A stretch of 64,000 nt of DNA from Luteimonas sp. S4-F44 (GCF_022637415.1 NZ_CP093340.1:3119501-3183500), one strand, 5' to 3'; positions 45,431 through 57,780 are shown, numbered from the stretch's first letter. Notes: generated from the sequence alone by a model not told the origin. Made by a program: numbers and translations.

Positions 45431-45460
45431 TTGTGTAACGCCGTGCCTTGCCTCTAGGCT
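45431..45460 (+). promoter_or_regulatory. Promoter candidate of the czc-type operon, possibly leaderless
   Basis: TTGTGT (45431-45436) and TAGGCT (45455-45460) are separated by 18 bases. The ATG of the next gene begins 7 bases after the -10 hexamer, where transcription should start, and there is no Shine-Dalgarno, so a leaderless mRNA is suggested. Confidence 0.45.
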
Positions 45461-45466
45461 GCGCGG

Positions 45467-45814
45467 ATGCACCTTCCCCCCACCCGCCTGTCCTGGTCGC
45501 GCCGGCTGCTGCTGGCGCTGCTGGTGCTGGGCCTGGCGATCGCGCCGGTGCTGGTGGCGATGGGCAATACCTACGAGCTCGTCCGCGGCGAAACCGCCGC
45601 TGAGCACGACACGACGGCGCACGCGCACGCCGACGATGGCAACCTGCTGCACGCGGTCGCCCATTGCGCCGGATGCGGCGCGCACACCCCGGCGCTGCCG
45701 CCGGTACTGCCCGCCCTGGCCCCGCCGGTCCTGGTGCGGCCTGCCTACCCGCACCCCGGCGACGCGCCGATCCGCCGGCACGAACGCCTGCTGCGTCCCC
45801 CGATCGCCGCCTGA
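45467..45814 (+). CDS. Small exported His/Cys-containing protein upstream of czcCBA (CzcI-like)
   Basis: 115-aa protein with a signal/anchor helix (RRLLLALLVLGLAIAPVLVA) and a periplasmic segment rich in potential metal ligands (EHDTTAHAHADDGNLLHAVAH followed by CAGCGAH), ending in a Pro-rich tail. Position directly before a czcCBA-type operon and the His/Cys content recall CzcI, the small periplasmic regulator of Cupriavidus czcICBA, but sequence homology is not certain. The alternative is a DUF2946-like membrane protein. Confidence 0.7.
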   Translation: MHLPPTRLSWSRRLLLALLVLGLAIAPVLVAMGNTYELVRGETAAEHDTTAHAHADDGNLLHAVAHCAGCGAHTPALPPVLPALAPPVLVRPAYPHPGDAPIRRHERLLRPPIAA

Positions 45815-46123
45815 GTCCCGCTGGCGTCCGCGCGCATCGCGTGCCGGGCGGTTCGCGGGTGCCCGACGCACGTCGCCGTCCGCGTCGTGAGGCAAGCCGG
45901 CAGGCCAGGCCACGACCGACGCCAGGGCGCGCCATCGCAGGCCCCCGTGCGCGCGCACACGGTGCCGACCTGAGCGTCCGTCCGCACCCGTCCCTGTCCC
46001 GACACGTCGCCCGACGCGCCCGCCAGCGCTGCTGAGGCCGTCGCGCGTCCGCGCGTGGCCGGCCCCGCCCCTCGCAATGCCGCCGGCTGATCGCCGGCGG
46101 CGATCACGATCGGAGTGTGTCCC
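45815..46123. other. Interval between CzcI-like gene and czcC
   Basis: About 309 bases of GC-rich sequence with no supported gene and no clear terminator. GCCGGC-rich short palindromes near 46081-46101 (CGCCGGCTGATCGCCGGCGG) could form a hairpin just before the czcC Shine-Dalgarno, perhaps separating the small upstream gene from the efflux genes. Confidence 0.4.
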
Positions 46124-47428
46124 ATGCTGTTGCGACTGACGGCCTGTGCCGTCCTTGCCGCCGCGCCGTGCCTCGTGCCGGCGCAGGCGGCGCCCCCTGC
46201 TGTGTCCGTTGTATCGATGACACCCGCCCCCACAGCGGCGCAGGTCCTGACCCTGGACGCGGCGTTCGTGCGCGTTGCGCAGGCCCACCCCGGCCTGCGC
46301 CTGATCGATGGCCGCGGCACGGTGCTCGCCGCCGAGCGCGACCTCGCGGCGCTGCGCCCGCCGCTGGAAGCGGGCTTCGAGCTTGAGAACCTGGTGCCCG
46401 ACGCGCCCGGGCGCACGCTGGAAGCGACGCTGTCGCTGGCCGGCGTGTTCGAGCGCGGCGGCAAACCGGACGCGCGTCGCGCGCTGGCGCAGACCCGGAT
46501 CGATGCGCTCGCACTCGAGCGCGAAGCCGCGCGTGTGGACCTGCTCGCCGAGACCGCGCGCCGCTACCTGGACGCCGTGGTCGCCGCACGACAACGCCGC
46601 CTGGCCGACGACGAGATCGCCGAGCAGGCCCGCGTGGTCGCCGCCGCGCGCCATCGCTTCGAGGCCGGCGCCGCGCCCGAAGCGGTCGCGCTCGCCGCAC
46701 AGGCGACGCAGGCCCAGGCCGAACTGCGCCGCGCGCGCGCAGAACGCGAAGGCGACGCCGCACGTCGCAGCCTGGCGATGCTCTGGGGCACGCCCGAGAC
46801 CGACTTCGCGGTGACCGACGCCGACCCGCTGGCCCTGCCGGAGATCGCCACGTTCGCAGAACTGCGCGCCCTGCTCGAGCGCACGCCCGAACTGCGCCGC
46901 TTCGGCGACCAGCGCCGCATCGCCGAGGCACGCCTGCAGCTGGCACGCAGCGCGCGCACGCCCGACATCGGCTGGCAGCTGGGCGTGCGCCGCGACCAGG
47001 ATAGCCGCGATGTTTCGCTGCTGGGCGGTATCACGGTGCCGCTGGGCAGCCGCGCGCGCGCGCAGCCCGAGATCCGCGCCGCCGAAGCCGAACTGGCGCT
47101 GCTCTCGGTCGAACGCGAGGCCGGCGATCTCGCGCTGCAGGCCACGCTGGCCGAGGCGCACGGCCGTTATGTGGTCGAGCGTGCGCAGGTGCAGCGCTTG
47201 CAGACCGACGTGCTGCCACAACTCGCTCGCGCGCTGACCCAGACCGAACGCGCCTGGGCCGCCGGCGCCGCCAGCTACCTCGAATGGGCGCAACTGCTCG
47301 ACGCCCGCCGCGACGCGCTGCGCCAGCAGCTCGACGCCGCCGAAGCGGCGCAACGCGCGCTGATCGAACTGCAACGCCTGACCGGCGAACCGCTCGCGCG
47401 GCGCGCCACCACCGGAGACACCCGATGA
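46124..47428 (+). CDS. czcC: TolC-family outer-membrane factor, CzcC-like
   Basis: 434-aa outer-membrane channel of a tripartite heavy-metal efflux pump. Signal peptide LLRLTACAVLAAAPCLVPAQA; two OEP repeats rich in long helices (ERDLAALRPPLEAGFELENL, LLAETARRYLDAVVAARQRR, LATLAEAHGRYVVERAQVQ type). It matches the CzcC branch by EAGFELENLVPD and by its operon with czcB and czcA. ATG 46124 with CGGAG 8 bases upstream is the start. ATGA overlap with czcB. Confidence 0.92.
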   Translation: MLLRLTACAVLAAAPCLVPAQAAPPAVSVVSMTPAPTAAQVLTLDAAFVRVAQAHPGLRLIDGRGTVLAAERDLAALRPPLEAGFELENLVPDAPGRTLEATLSLAGVFERGGKPDARRALAQTRIDALALEREAARVDLLAETARRYLDAVVAARQRRLADDEIAEQARVVAAARHRFEAGAAPEAVALAAQATQAQAELRRARAEREGDAARRSLAMLWGTPETDFAVTDADPLALPEIATFAELRALLERTPELRRFGDQRRIAEARLQLARSARTPDIGWQLGVRRDQDSRDVSLLGGITVPLGSRARAQPEIRAAEAELALLSVEREAGDLALQATLAEAHGRYVVERAQVQRLQTDVLPQLARALTQTERAWAAGAASYLEWAQLLDARRDALRQQLDAAEAAQRALIELQRLTGEPLARRATTGDTR

Positions 47429-48390
47429 CGCCCCGCCTCCCCCGCCATGCCCTGTCCCTGCTCCTGCTGACGGCGCTGGCCGGCTGCAGCGCGCCCGACA
47501 GCGCACCCGCCACTGCCGCGACCGAACCGAACGAGCCGCACGCCGAAGGCAGCGAAGACGCACACGGCCACGACACCGCGGTCGTCGTGCCCGACGCGAT
47601 CGCGCGCGACATCGGCCTGCGCACCGCGCCCGCCGGGCCAGGCACGATCGCCGACCAGCACGAAGTGCAGGGCCTGCTGACCACGCGCGAGACCGGCAAT
47701 GCCCGCGTCACCGCACGCTTTCCCGGGCCGATCCGCCGCCTGCATGCCGAACTGGGCGATGTCGTACGGGCCGGCCAGCCGCTGGCGACGATCGACAGCA
47801 ATCTCAGCCTGTCGTCCTATACCGTGACCGCGCCGATCGCCGGCACCGTGCTCGCGCGCGACGCCGCAGTCGGCCAGGTCGCGGGCGAAGGCGCGGTGCT
47901 CTACGAGCTCGCCGACCTGTCGACGCTGTGGGTGGACCTGCACGTCTACGGCCGCGATGCCGAGCACCTGGCACCGGGCTCGCCGGTCACGATCACCCGC
48001 CTGGGTGACGGCGCCACCGCACAGACCCAGATCGAGCGCGTCCTGCCCGCCACCGCGACCGCCAGCCAGAGCACGGTGTCGCGCGCGCGCCTGGACAACG
48101 CCGACGGCCAATGGCGCCCCGGCGCCGCGGTCCGCGCGCAGGTCACCGTTTCGCTGCAGCAGGCCGCTCTGGTGGTCCCGTTGAGTGCGCTGCAGCGCAT
48201 GGACGAGCGCGATGTGGTGTTCGTGCGCGAAGGCGAGCGCTACGAAGCGCGACCGGTGTCGTTGGGCCGCCGCGATGCGCAGCAGGTCGAGATCCTCGAC
48301 GGCATCGCCGCCGGCGACGAGGTCGTGGTCGCGCAGAGCTACACGCTCAAGGCCGACCTCGAGAAAGCGGGAGCGACGCATGCGCACTGA
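47425..48390 (+). CDS. czcB: RND periplasmic adaptor, CzcB-like lipoprotein
   Basis: 321-aa membrane-fusion protein linking CzcA and CzcC. Lipobox LLLLTALAGCS; His/Glu-rich segment after it (EPHAEGSEDAHGHD) typical of metal-binding adaptors; then a barrel-sandwich hybrid domain (FPGPIRRLHAELGDVVRAGQ...TVTAPIAGTVLARDAAVGQ), beta-barrel and membrane-proximal domains. It is short because the hairpin helices are reduced. It overlaps czcC by 4 bases; 125 bases separate it from czcA. Confidence 0.92.
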   Translation: MTPRLPRHALSLLLLTALAGCSAPDSAPATAATEPNEPHAEGSEDAHGHDTAVVVPDAIARDIGLRTAPAGPGTIADQHEVQGLLTTRETGNARVTARFPGPIRRLHAELGDVVRAGQPLATIDSNLSLSSYTVTAPIAGTVLARDAAVGQVAGEGAVLYELADLSTLWVDLHVYGRDAEHLAPGSPVTITRLGDGATAQTQIERVLPATATASQSTVSRARLDNADGQWRPGAAVRAQVTVSLQQAALVVPLSALQRMDERDVVFVREGERYEARPVSLGRRDAQQVEILDGIAAGDEVVVAQSYTLKADLEKAGATHAH

Positions 48391-48395
48391 GATGA

Positions 48396-51695
<3,300 letters not shown>

Positions 51696-51703
51696 TCGAA
51701 GCC

Positions 51704-51731
51704 CGCGCCGATGCAATGTCACATCGGCGCG
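51704..51731 (+). terminator. Hairpin after czcA
   Basis: Perfect 10-bp arms CGCGCCGATG / CATCGGCGCG with an 8-base loop, 8 bases after the czcA stop. No T run, so intrinsic termination would be weak; it may protect the 3' end. Confidence 0.55.
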
Positions 51732-51976
51732 AACCGGCCACAGCCGCGCAGTACCAGCCCAATCGAGAGCCATGCTGCCTGGAATTCGCAGGCGAGGTTG
51801 ACTAGAGTCTGCAGATCAACCGCGCGTTCAAGCATTCCGACATGGCAGCAGGCCCGTCCTCAGATCGCTAAGCCGCAGCGACGTGTTCCATCAGTCGTTG
51901 CGGCGGTCTTTCCTCGATCTCGAATCACCGAGCAGGCAGATCGCCGCCAGATTCCACTCTGCGCGGGTGCTTTGCC

Positions 51977-53170
51977 ATGTCCGAGAATAAATCCCCTACC
52001 TGGGGCTACTCCCTGCCATCGACGTTGCTGCTGATGGTGCCCTTCGATCTGCTCGCCTCACTGGCGATGGATGTGTATCTGCCGGTCGTCCCGCAGATGC
52101 CGGCCGCGCTGGTCACCTCGCCGACGATCATCCAACTCACACTCAGCGTCTACTTGCTGATTCTCGGCCTGGGCCAGCTCCTCTTCGGCCCGCTCTCCGA
52201 CCGGATCGGGCGCCGCCCCGTGGTCCTGGGCGGTGCAGGCGCCTTTGCACTCGCCTCCTTGCTGCTGGCCATCACCAGCAGTGGCGGCCAGTTCCTCGTG
52301 CTGCGCGTGATCCAGGCCATGGGCGCCTCCGCCGCGCTCGTCGGCACGTTCGCCACGGTCCGCGACGTGTATGCCGACAGGCCCGAGAGCGCGACGATCT
52401 ACGGGGTGTTCAGCGCGATCCTGGCGTTCGTGCCCGCGTTGGGCCCGATCCTGGGCGCGGTGGTGGCGCTGACCCTGGGCTGGCGGGCGATCTTCGCCCT
52501 GCTTGGCGTGATCGCTGTACTCGCGCTCGTCCGCGCATGGCCGCGCTGGCATGAAACCCGCCCCAGGGCGGCATCGAAGCAGCGGCCGCGCCTGGCATCG
52601 ATCCTGCGTAACGGGGCCTTCTGGGTCTACACGCTCGGCTTTGGCACCGCGATGGGCAGCTTCTTCGTGTTCTTCTCCATCGCGCCCCGGGTCCTGATGG
52701 ACGGCGCGGGCTGGAGCCAGATGGCATTCAGCCTGGCCTTCGCCTCGGCGGCAGTGGCGATGATCCTCACCACGCGCGTCATCCCCGCATGCGTCAAGCG
52801 CTGGGGTATCCAGGGCTGCTTTGTGCGGGGAAGCTGCACCCTGGCCACCGGCGCGATGGTGCTGGCCGCATTGTCCGCGTCCACCGCCCCCGGCTTCGTC
52901 ACCTTCGTCATGCCGATGTGGCTGATGTGCGTGGGCATCGTGCTGGTCGTGTCCGTCACCGCGAACGGCGCTCTTGGTGATTTCGCGGATGCGGCCGGCA
53001 CCGCCGTCGCGCTGTACTACGCCATCCAGAGCCTGATCGTCAGCGGCGTGGGGACCCTGTCGGTGCTGATGTTCAATGGCGCGACGCCCTGGCCGCTGGT
53101 GGCGTACAGCCTGGCTATGTCGACGGCAAGCCTCGTCGGCCTCGCAGCATTGCGACGGAGATCCGCCTAG
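51977..53170 (+). CDS. CmlA/FloR-family phenicol exporter (MFS, Bcr/CflA branch)
   Basis: 397-aa inner-membrane MFS drug:proton antiporter with 12 helices. It opens MVPFDLLASLAMDVYLPVVP and contains GLGQLLFGPLSDRIGRRP (motif A), TFATVRDVYADRPESATIYG, AFVPALGPILGAVVALTLGW (motif C) and VSVTANGALGDFADAAGTAV, collinear with CmlA/FloR chloramphenicol-florfenicol exporters as I recall them. General Bcr/CflA members are more distant. Upstream 280 bases contain no obvious attenuator leader peptide such as that of plasmid cmlA. Probably an intrinsic relative; resistance phenotype untested. Confidence 0.88.
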   Translation: MSENKSPTWGYSLPSTLLLMVPFDLLASLAMDVYLPVVPQMPAALVTSPTIIQLTLSVYLLILGLGQLLFGPLSDRIGRRPVVLGGAGAFALASLLLAITSSGGQFLVLRVIQAMGASAALVGTFATVRDVYADRPESATIYGVFSAILAFVPALGPILGAVVALTLGWRAIFALLGVIAVLALVRAWPRWHETRPRAASKQRPRLASILRNGAFWVYTLGFGTAMGSFFVFFSIAPRVLMDGAGWSQMAFSLAFASAAVAMILTTRVIPACVKRWGIQGCFVRGSCTLATGAMVLAALSASTAPGFVTFVMPMWLMCVGIVLVVSVTANGALGDFADAAGTAVALYYAIQSLIVSGVGTLSVLMFNGATPWPLVAYSLAMSTASLVGLAALRRRSA

Positions 53171-53320
53171 CGGCTGCATCAGGAGGCTGAAATGTGACGC
53201 GTGTCGCGAGCTACGACCTCCGGACTAAGGGACACCCCTAGTTCGCGGGCCACGCACACCACTGGAGAATAGAGCAAGCGCCCCGATGGGCGTTGCCCAT
53301 GCCAGCCAGGGAGCGAACCG

Positions 53321-56300
53321 ATGGCGATCGATGGTATCAACGCAGCCCGCGTCTCCGACACCTCCAGCGTCCCGGCCGACTACACCTCGCCCAGCCGCGC
53401 CGAGCTCACCGAACTGGCCAAAGCGCTGCACGATGTCGGCGAGCGCAGCGGCAAGAAGGACGACTACGACCGCCGCCTGCAGGCGCTTGCATCCGAATTC
53501 CTCCCTACGCTCAGCCAGGAGGATCGCGGACGCTTCATGGGCGCGATCCTGGATCGCGACAAGGGCGCGCTGAAATCCTGGCTGCAGAGCGACCGGCTCG
53601 ACAAGCTGGTCGACGATGGCCGGCTCGGCGAAAGCGACCGGAAGCGGGTGGTCGATGCCGTCGAGCGTGGCTATGCCGACCAGCACGTGGAGCAGGACAA
53701 GGCGTCCGAGTTCATCGACACCGCCAAGGTGGACAAGGCGAGCGATCGGCCGTCGGACGCACCGAGCAAGGACGACCTCGTCGACCTGCACAAGTCGCTG
53801 CACGATGTCGGCGAGCGCCGCGCGCGCAAGGACGACTACGACAAGCGCCTCGCGGCGCTGGCGACCGACGAACGCTTCCTGAGCGGCCTGGACGACAACG
53901 ACCGCGGCCGGTTCATGGGCGTGGTGTTCGAGCGCGACAAGGGCGCGCTCAAGTCCTGGCTGCAGAGCGACCGTCTCGACAAGCTGGTCGACGAGGGCCG
54001 CATCGACGATAAGGATCGCAAGCGCGTCGTCGACAGCGTCGAACGCGGCTATGCCGATGGTCATATCGACGAGAGCCGCGCATCGGAATTCATCGACACC
54101 GGCAAGGCCGACGACCGCTCACGCGCATCATCGGCCGACGATGACAAGGACAAAGACAAGGCCGCGCCGAAGTCCGTCACCGAGGACGGCTACAAGGTGG
54201 CCGGCGCCAAGGAGGACGTGGTCTACGACGACATCAAGAAGGTCTCGTATCCCGGCGAATTCGACGGCGGCTGGCTGCGCGTAGACACCAAGGGCGGCGA
54301 CAAGCTCGCGGTCGGCCCCTCGGACGCGCCCGACCTACACGCGCTGGCCGAGCGCAAGTATCTCGACGAGGGACAAGGCACCGTCGACCAGACTCGCAAG
54401 GACGCCCGCCTGCCCGCGACCAAGGACACCGACCTGTTCGCCATGAAGACCGACGTCGAACAGGATGGCGACAAGCTCAGCGTCGGCGAGGCCGCGATGA
54501 AGCTGACGATCGACGAGATCAAGGGGCGCAGTGACCTCTATGACGGCAGCGCCCAAGCCCAGTTCCTGCGCCTGGTCGAAGCGCGCAGCGCGGTCACCAA
54601 CGGGCGACCGATCCATCCGGTGTATGAGGACCGCATCAGCGGCGCGTTCAAGAGCACCCGGACCCGCACCGAGAATCTCGTCCGGCTCGAACAGGCGGAT
54701 ATGCAGGAGATCTTCGACGAACGCGCGCTCAACCGCGAACTCGATTCGGCGATGCGCAACGAACAGGTCGCCGAACTCTACCAATCCAAGCTCACCGAGG
54801 CGGTCGGCAAGGTCCCGAAGGACGAGCGCAACAAGCTGGCCGACCGCCTGGAAAAGGTCGTCGGCAGCGCCGATTACGTGACTGCAGCCAACCAGCTCGA
54901 GGAGAGCGAACGCCCGCTGGCGAAGGCCGACGTCGAGGACGCGCTCTCGCAACTGGCGCTGATCGATCCCGATCGCGCCGGCGAAGCAGGCCAGACCTTC
55001 GCGCTCAATGCGCTCGCCGGCGAGATCGACAAGGTCTTCGCCGACCCCGCGCTCGTGACTTCGGAAGCACGCGTGGATGCCGTGGATGCCGGCCTGGGCG
55101 CGATCAAGAACGGCATCAGCAAGGCCAAGCTGCCCTTCGACATGGCCGGCAAGCTCGACAGCGTGCTGAAGGCCGACAAGACCGTCAAACAGGACTTCTC
55201 CAAGCTGCTCGACGGCATGCGCAAGGGCGGCCACGACGACATCGACCAGGTCTTCTCCGACACCATGTTCGCCAGCGACAAGAGCGCCCAAGCCGACATG
55301 CGCAGCCTGGTCGGCGATCTATCGTCGAATGGATTGCTTCCCGCGATCACCGGCGCCATCGGGATGACCCAGACGATTCGCTCGCTGGTGAGCAACGGCC
55401 TGGGCGAAACGCCCGAAGAAATCCTCGGCACTGTCGGCGGCGTGCTGGGCATGACCGCATCACTTGAAAGCGGGCGCACCCTGCTCAAGAACGTGGCGTC
55501 GACGCTCGACGGGTCGGCGACCGACCTGCTGGGCATGCGCAGTGAAGACACCAAGCGCCTGGGCCTGGACAGCGTGCACACCAACCAGGCCACCCGCGCC
55601 TACCGCGACGCAGTCGCCGACGCGCCGCACGGCCCCGGCAAGCTCGCCGTGCCGGACCAGGACAAGATCGCCCACGGCCTCAAGGACCGACTGGGTGATG
55701 CCAGCGACAGCAAGTTCGACCGGCGCGTGGACGCGACGATGAAGGTCGCCTCCAAGCTCAAAGGCCACGCGGCGGGCATGCTTGGCGTCGTCACCGGTGG
55801 CATGGGCCTGGACGACACCGCCTCGGACGCCGACCGCGCGGCCGGCGTGCTCGGCGTCATCTCCGGCTCGACGGACGCACTCGCCGGGATCGTCGGCGAG
55901 CTGACCAAGGATGGCCAGCTGCGCCCGGGCGTGAACCGGTTCCTGGCCGCCGCCGGCGGCGAAGGGGCCGCGGTGGCCGGCCAGCGGATCGCCGGCGCAA
56001 TCGCGCGCGGCGCGGGCCCAGTGGGCTTCGTGCTTACCGCCGTCTCCGAACTGGTCTCGGTGTTCACCGGCAACGCCAAGGCCAAGCAGACCGCGAACGA
56101 ACAGCACGGCTGGTTCAACGCACTGGCCGACGACGGCGTCATGCAGTCGGACTGGAACGTCAAATACGACTACGCGCGCACGATGCTGGGCGAGTTCGAC
56201 AACCTGCACAACGACCACGTCAAGAACGCCCGGGCGCTCAAGAGCGCCGACTGGGGCGGCCGTCAGGCGCCGGAGGACCGCAGCATCTTCGACTTCCACC

Positions 56301-56494
56301 GCGACGAATTCGCGCACTTCAAGCAGGAGTGGGAGAAGAACCGCGGCGCGCCGACCTACGTGACCTTCCTCGACCCGGGCAAGCGCAAGGCGGACTTCAA
56401 GCGCGAAGCCGACGCCATGGACGAGGTGAAGGCCTACAAGAAGGAGTACCCGACCTATCACCCGGGGTATAACGATTGGGTGCTGGAGCCGTAG
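53321..56494 (+). CDS. Large two-repeat protein resembling HrpF/NolX-type translocators
   Basis: 1057-aa acidic/lysine-rich protein without signal peptide. Two 126-residue repeats (about residues 25-150 and 151-275) share LHDVGER, KKDDYD/RKDDYD, DRGRFMG and DKGALKSWLQSDRLDKLVD. A long helical middle follows, then hydrophobic stretches near residues 670-720 (LLPAITGAIGMTQTIRSLV), 800-870 (GHAAGMLGVVTGGMGLDD) and 900-925 (AGPVGFVLTAVSELVSVF), and a charged tail. N-terminal imperfect repeats plus C-terminal hydrophobic segments are the layout of HrpF/NolX type III translocators; homology is from memory and unverified. No secretion genes are nearby. Composition is high-GC like the chromosome. Its last 19 codons overlap a 65-bp repeat shared with the Rhs locus. 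Confidence 0.8.
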   Translation: MAIDGINAARVSDTSSVPADYTSPSRAELTELAKALHDVGERSGKKDDYDRRLQALASEFLPTLSQEDRGRFMGAILDRDKGALKSWLQSDRLDKLVDDGRLGESDRKRVVDAVERGYADQHVEQDKASEFIDTAKVDKASDRPSDAPSKDDLVDLHKSLHDVGERRARKDDYDKRLAALATDERFLSGLDDNDRGRFMGVVFERDKGALKSWLQSDRLDKLVDEGRIDDKDRKRVVDSVERGYADGHIDESRASEFIDTGKADDRSRASSADDDKDKDKAAPKSVTEDGYKVAGAKEDVVYDDIKKVSYPGEFDGGWLRVDTKGGDKLAVGPSDAPDLHALAERKYLDEGQGTVDQTRKDARLPATKDTDLFAMKTDVEQDGDKLSVGEAAMKLTIDEIKGRSDLYDGSAQAQFLRLVEARSAVTNGRPIHPVYEDRISGAFKSTRTRTENLVRLEQADMQEIFDERALNRELDSAMRNEQVAELYQSKLTEAVGKVPKDERNKLADRLEKVVGSADYVTAANQLEESERPLAKADVEDALSQLALIDPDRAGEAGQTFALNALAGEIDKVFADPALVTSEARVDAVDAGLGAIKNGISKAKLPFDMAGKLDSVLKADKTVKQDFSKLLDGMRKGGHDDIDQVFSDTMFASDKSAQADMRSLVGDLSSNGLLPAITGAIGMTQTIRSLVSNGLGETPEEILGTVGGVLGMTASLESGRTLLKNVASTLDGSATDLLGMRSEDTKRLGLDSVHTNQATRAYRDAVADAPHGPGKLAVPDQDKIAHGLKDRLGDASDSKFDRRVDATMKVASKLKGHAAGMLGVVTGGMGLDDTASDADRAAGVLGVISGSTDALAGIVGELTKDGQLRPGVNRFLAAAGGEGAAVAGQRIAGAIARGAGPVGFVLTAVSELVSVFTGNAKAKQTANEQHGWFNALADDGVMQSDWNVKYDYARTMLGEFDNLHNDHVKNARALKSADWGGRQAPEDRSIFDFHRDEFAHFKQEWEKNRGAPTYVTFLDPGKRKADFKREADAMDEVKAYKKEYPTYHPGYNDWVLEP

Positions 56495-56500
56495 TATCAC
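56436..56500. repeat. 65-bp direct repeat, copy A (3' end of the HrpF-like gene)
   Basis: Matches 58742-58806 in the same orientation at 59 of 65 positions by eye, including an uninterrupted ATAACGATTGGGTGCTGGAG core. On the plus strand it encodes the end of the HrpF-like protein (YNDWVLEP stop); on the minus strand it reads APAPNRYTPGDRSGTPS, as in the Rhs tip gene. Confidence 0.85.
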
Positions 56501-56668
56501 TCGTCGGCGCCAGCTCATGAATTAAGCCCGCGATGGGCCCATCGCGCCCGGATCTTAGACTTCCTCCAATCTCCATCTGCATCTCTGCCCTTGCTCATTC
56601 GATCCATCATTGTCTCGAAGTATCTGGGCCGGCGCAGCTTCAAACCAGCAGTTGATAAATGCCGCAAG

Positions 56669-57268
56669 CTACGATCTGAATGAACTTCTTGCGCGCCGAC
56701 CAATCAACATAAAGATAAATGGCCCGACTATTACCCTCATTGCATCGGTCAACGCAGCTCGAATCATATGCCCTTGTAACCTCATCACGCGAGAAGCACC
56801 AAAGAATCCAGAGAATCGGCCACGAAGCGCTGCACGAAGATAACTGCGGATAGCGGCATCATATTTTTTATCAACAGATTCATGATAATAAGCAAAAGCA
56901 AGGTCAACCTCTGGAGATCGCTTGATTTCACCTGCCGCCCGAATTGCCTTCAATGCCGACGCTTCATTGGAAGCCCCTCCCATTCGCAATAACGCGCTTG
57001 CTAAATACAGCAACGGCGCAGAATCTTCGTCTCCAACGAGATGGACAACATGACGGTAGTGTCGAACCGCCTTACTAAGGTCGGCCTCGACATCGTCGCC
57101 TCCATACTCAAACGCGAGACCTTTCATAAAATGAGCTGCGACCTCATGAGAGCTGTTGCGCTCCGCTAACACCGCATCCAGAAGACTGAGGCACAACTTG
57201 ATCTGTCCTGCTTCAAGAGCCCTTGTGGCAGCGCGAATCGTCTCGTATGCGCTCACGGCCCGCTCCAT
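56669..57268 (-). CDS. Sel1/TPR-like protein with C-terminal membrane segment, putative immunity protein
   Basis: 199-aa helical protein: [62 protein letters not shown] and [20 protein letters not shown] form tandem helix pairs of the Sel1/TPR kind; a hydrophobic segment near the C-terminus ([14 protein letters not shown]) may anchor it. AT-rich codon use unlike the flanking chromosome. It overlaps the end of the upstream orphan Rhs tip by 16 bases, the usual toxin-immunity coupling. Function inferred only from position. Confidence 0.65.
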   Translation of the reverse strand: MERAVSAYETIRAATRALEAGQIKLCLSLLDAVLAERNSSHEVAAHFMKGLAFEYGGDDVEADLSKAVRHYRHVVHLVGDEDSAPLLYLASALLRMGGASNEASALKAIRAAGEIKRSPEVDLAFAYYHESVDKKYDAAIRSYLRAALRGRFSGFFGASRVMRLQGHMIRAALTDAMRVIVGPFIFMLIGRRARSSFRS

Positions 57269-57693
57269 ATAGGTCTTGCAGTCTCCCCTGCCTGCCTTGA
57301 TTGCTCGCTAATACGCTGACGATTCTGACGATCGCTTACCCACTGATCAGGTCTACCATCTCTTCCTGGAGCACATGTTCCCAGAGCGACACATACTTGA
57401 AAATCGCGCTCCCTCACCTGAGGCGACCTGCATATTGCGGCTCCTGCGGCAGCCATCTCGGGCCCAACTGCGACCGCAGTAGCACCGCCCATTAGCGTGC
57501 CGTAGCTCGCGGCGCCAATAAAGACAGGACCTGAGATCGCGTGATTCATTTGTGCCGTCAAATCACTGGGAAGCTGGTGCGCGGAACGCTTCATGAGGTT
57601 TCGAGCATGCGGAAAAAATTCGCGCCCATCAGGATCAACATGACTAACCGGATTACCTCCGGCATAAGCGTAGGTATTCAATCCGCCCGCCAA
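57253..57693 (-). CDS. Orphan Rhs tip fragment (tip 3)
   Basis: 146-aa frame starting in the Rhs hyperconserved core: [23 protein letters not shown], the same block as [23 protein letters not shown] in the main Rhs gene, with the L of DPLGL changed to D-G-R. About 120 variable residues follow ([20 protein letters not shown] ... [13 protein letters not shown]), including a hydrophobic Gly/Ala-rich segment ([18 protein letters not shown]). Toxin activity cannot be named. The in-frame upstream core remnant is interrupted by a TAG stop, so the fragment is probably a silent cassette. Confidence 0.65.
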   Translation of the reverse strand: MAGGLNTYAYAGGNPVSHVDPDGREFFPHARNLMKRSAHQLPSDLTAQMNHAISGPVFIGAASYGTLMGGATAVAVGPEMAAAGAAICRSPQVRERDFQVCVALGTCAPGRDGRPDQWVSDRQNRQRISEQSRQAGETARPIWSGP

Positions 57694-57780
57694 ACCAATC
57701 GGATCGCTCTACAAATAAGATCCCGTGCACCCGTCGTAATCGCGGAAGCTGTTGCACCAGAAGCCTGTCTCCGTGCACAC
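57694..57780 (-). pseudogene. Degraded Rhs core remnant upstream of tip 3
   Basis: Minus-strand translation gives CTETGFWCNSFRDYDGCTGSYL, stop, SDPIGL, aligning residue by residue with [28 protein letters not shown] of the main Rhs gene at 60080-60175. CAG (Gln) has become TAG and two core residues have become Cys. No Rhs similarity is seen farther upstream, in 57781-57888. Confidence 0.75.

Noticed and set aside
42236..45470. parS site (TGTTTCACGTGAAACA-like) near parAB
   Set aside because: No matching palindrome was found in the intergenic segments inspected; it may lie outside the window.
51696..51976. Translational attenuator leader before the CmlA/FloR-like gene
   Set aside because: No short leader frame with a Shine-Dalgarno and stem-loops like those of plasmid cmlA could be recognised.
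53225..54064. Minus-strand frame opposite the repeats of the HrpF-like gene
   Set aside because: It mirrors the two nucleotide repeats of the sense gene; no start context or family signal.
53321..56494. Reading the HrpF-like gene as an Rhs or filamentous toxin
   Set aside because: No YD repeats, DPLGL boundary or haemagglutinin repeats occur; only its last 19 codons share sequence with the Rhs locus.
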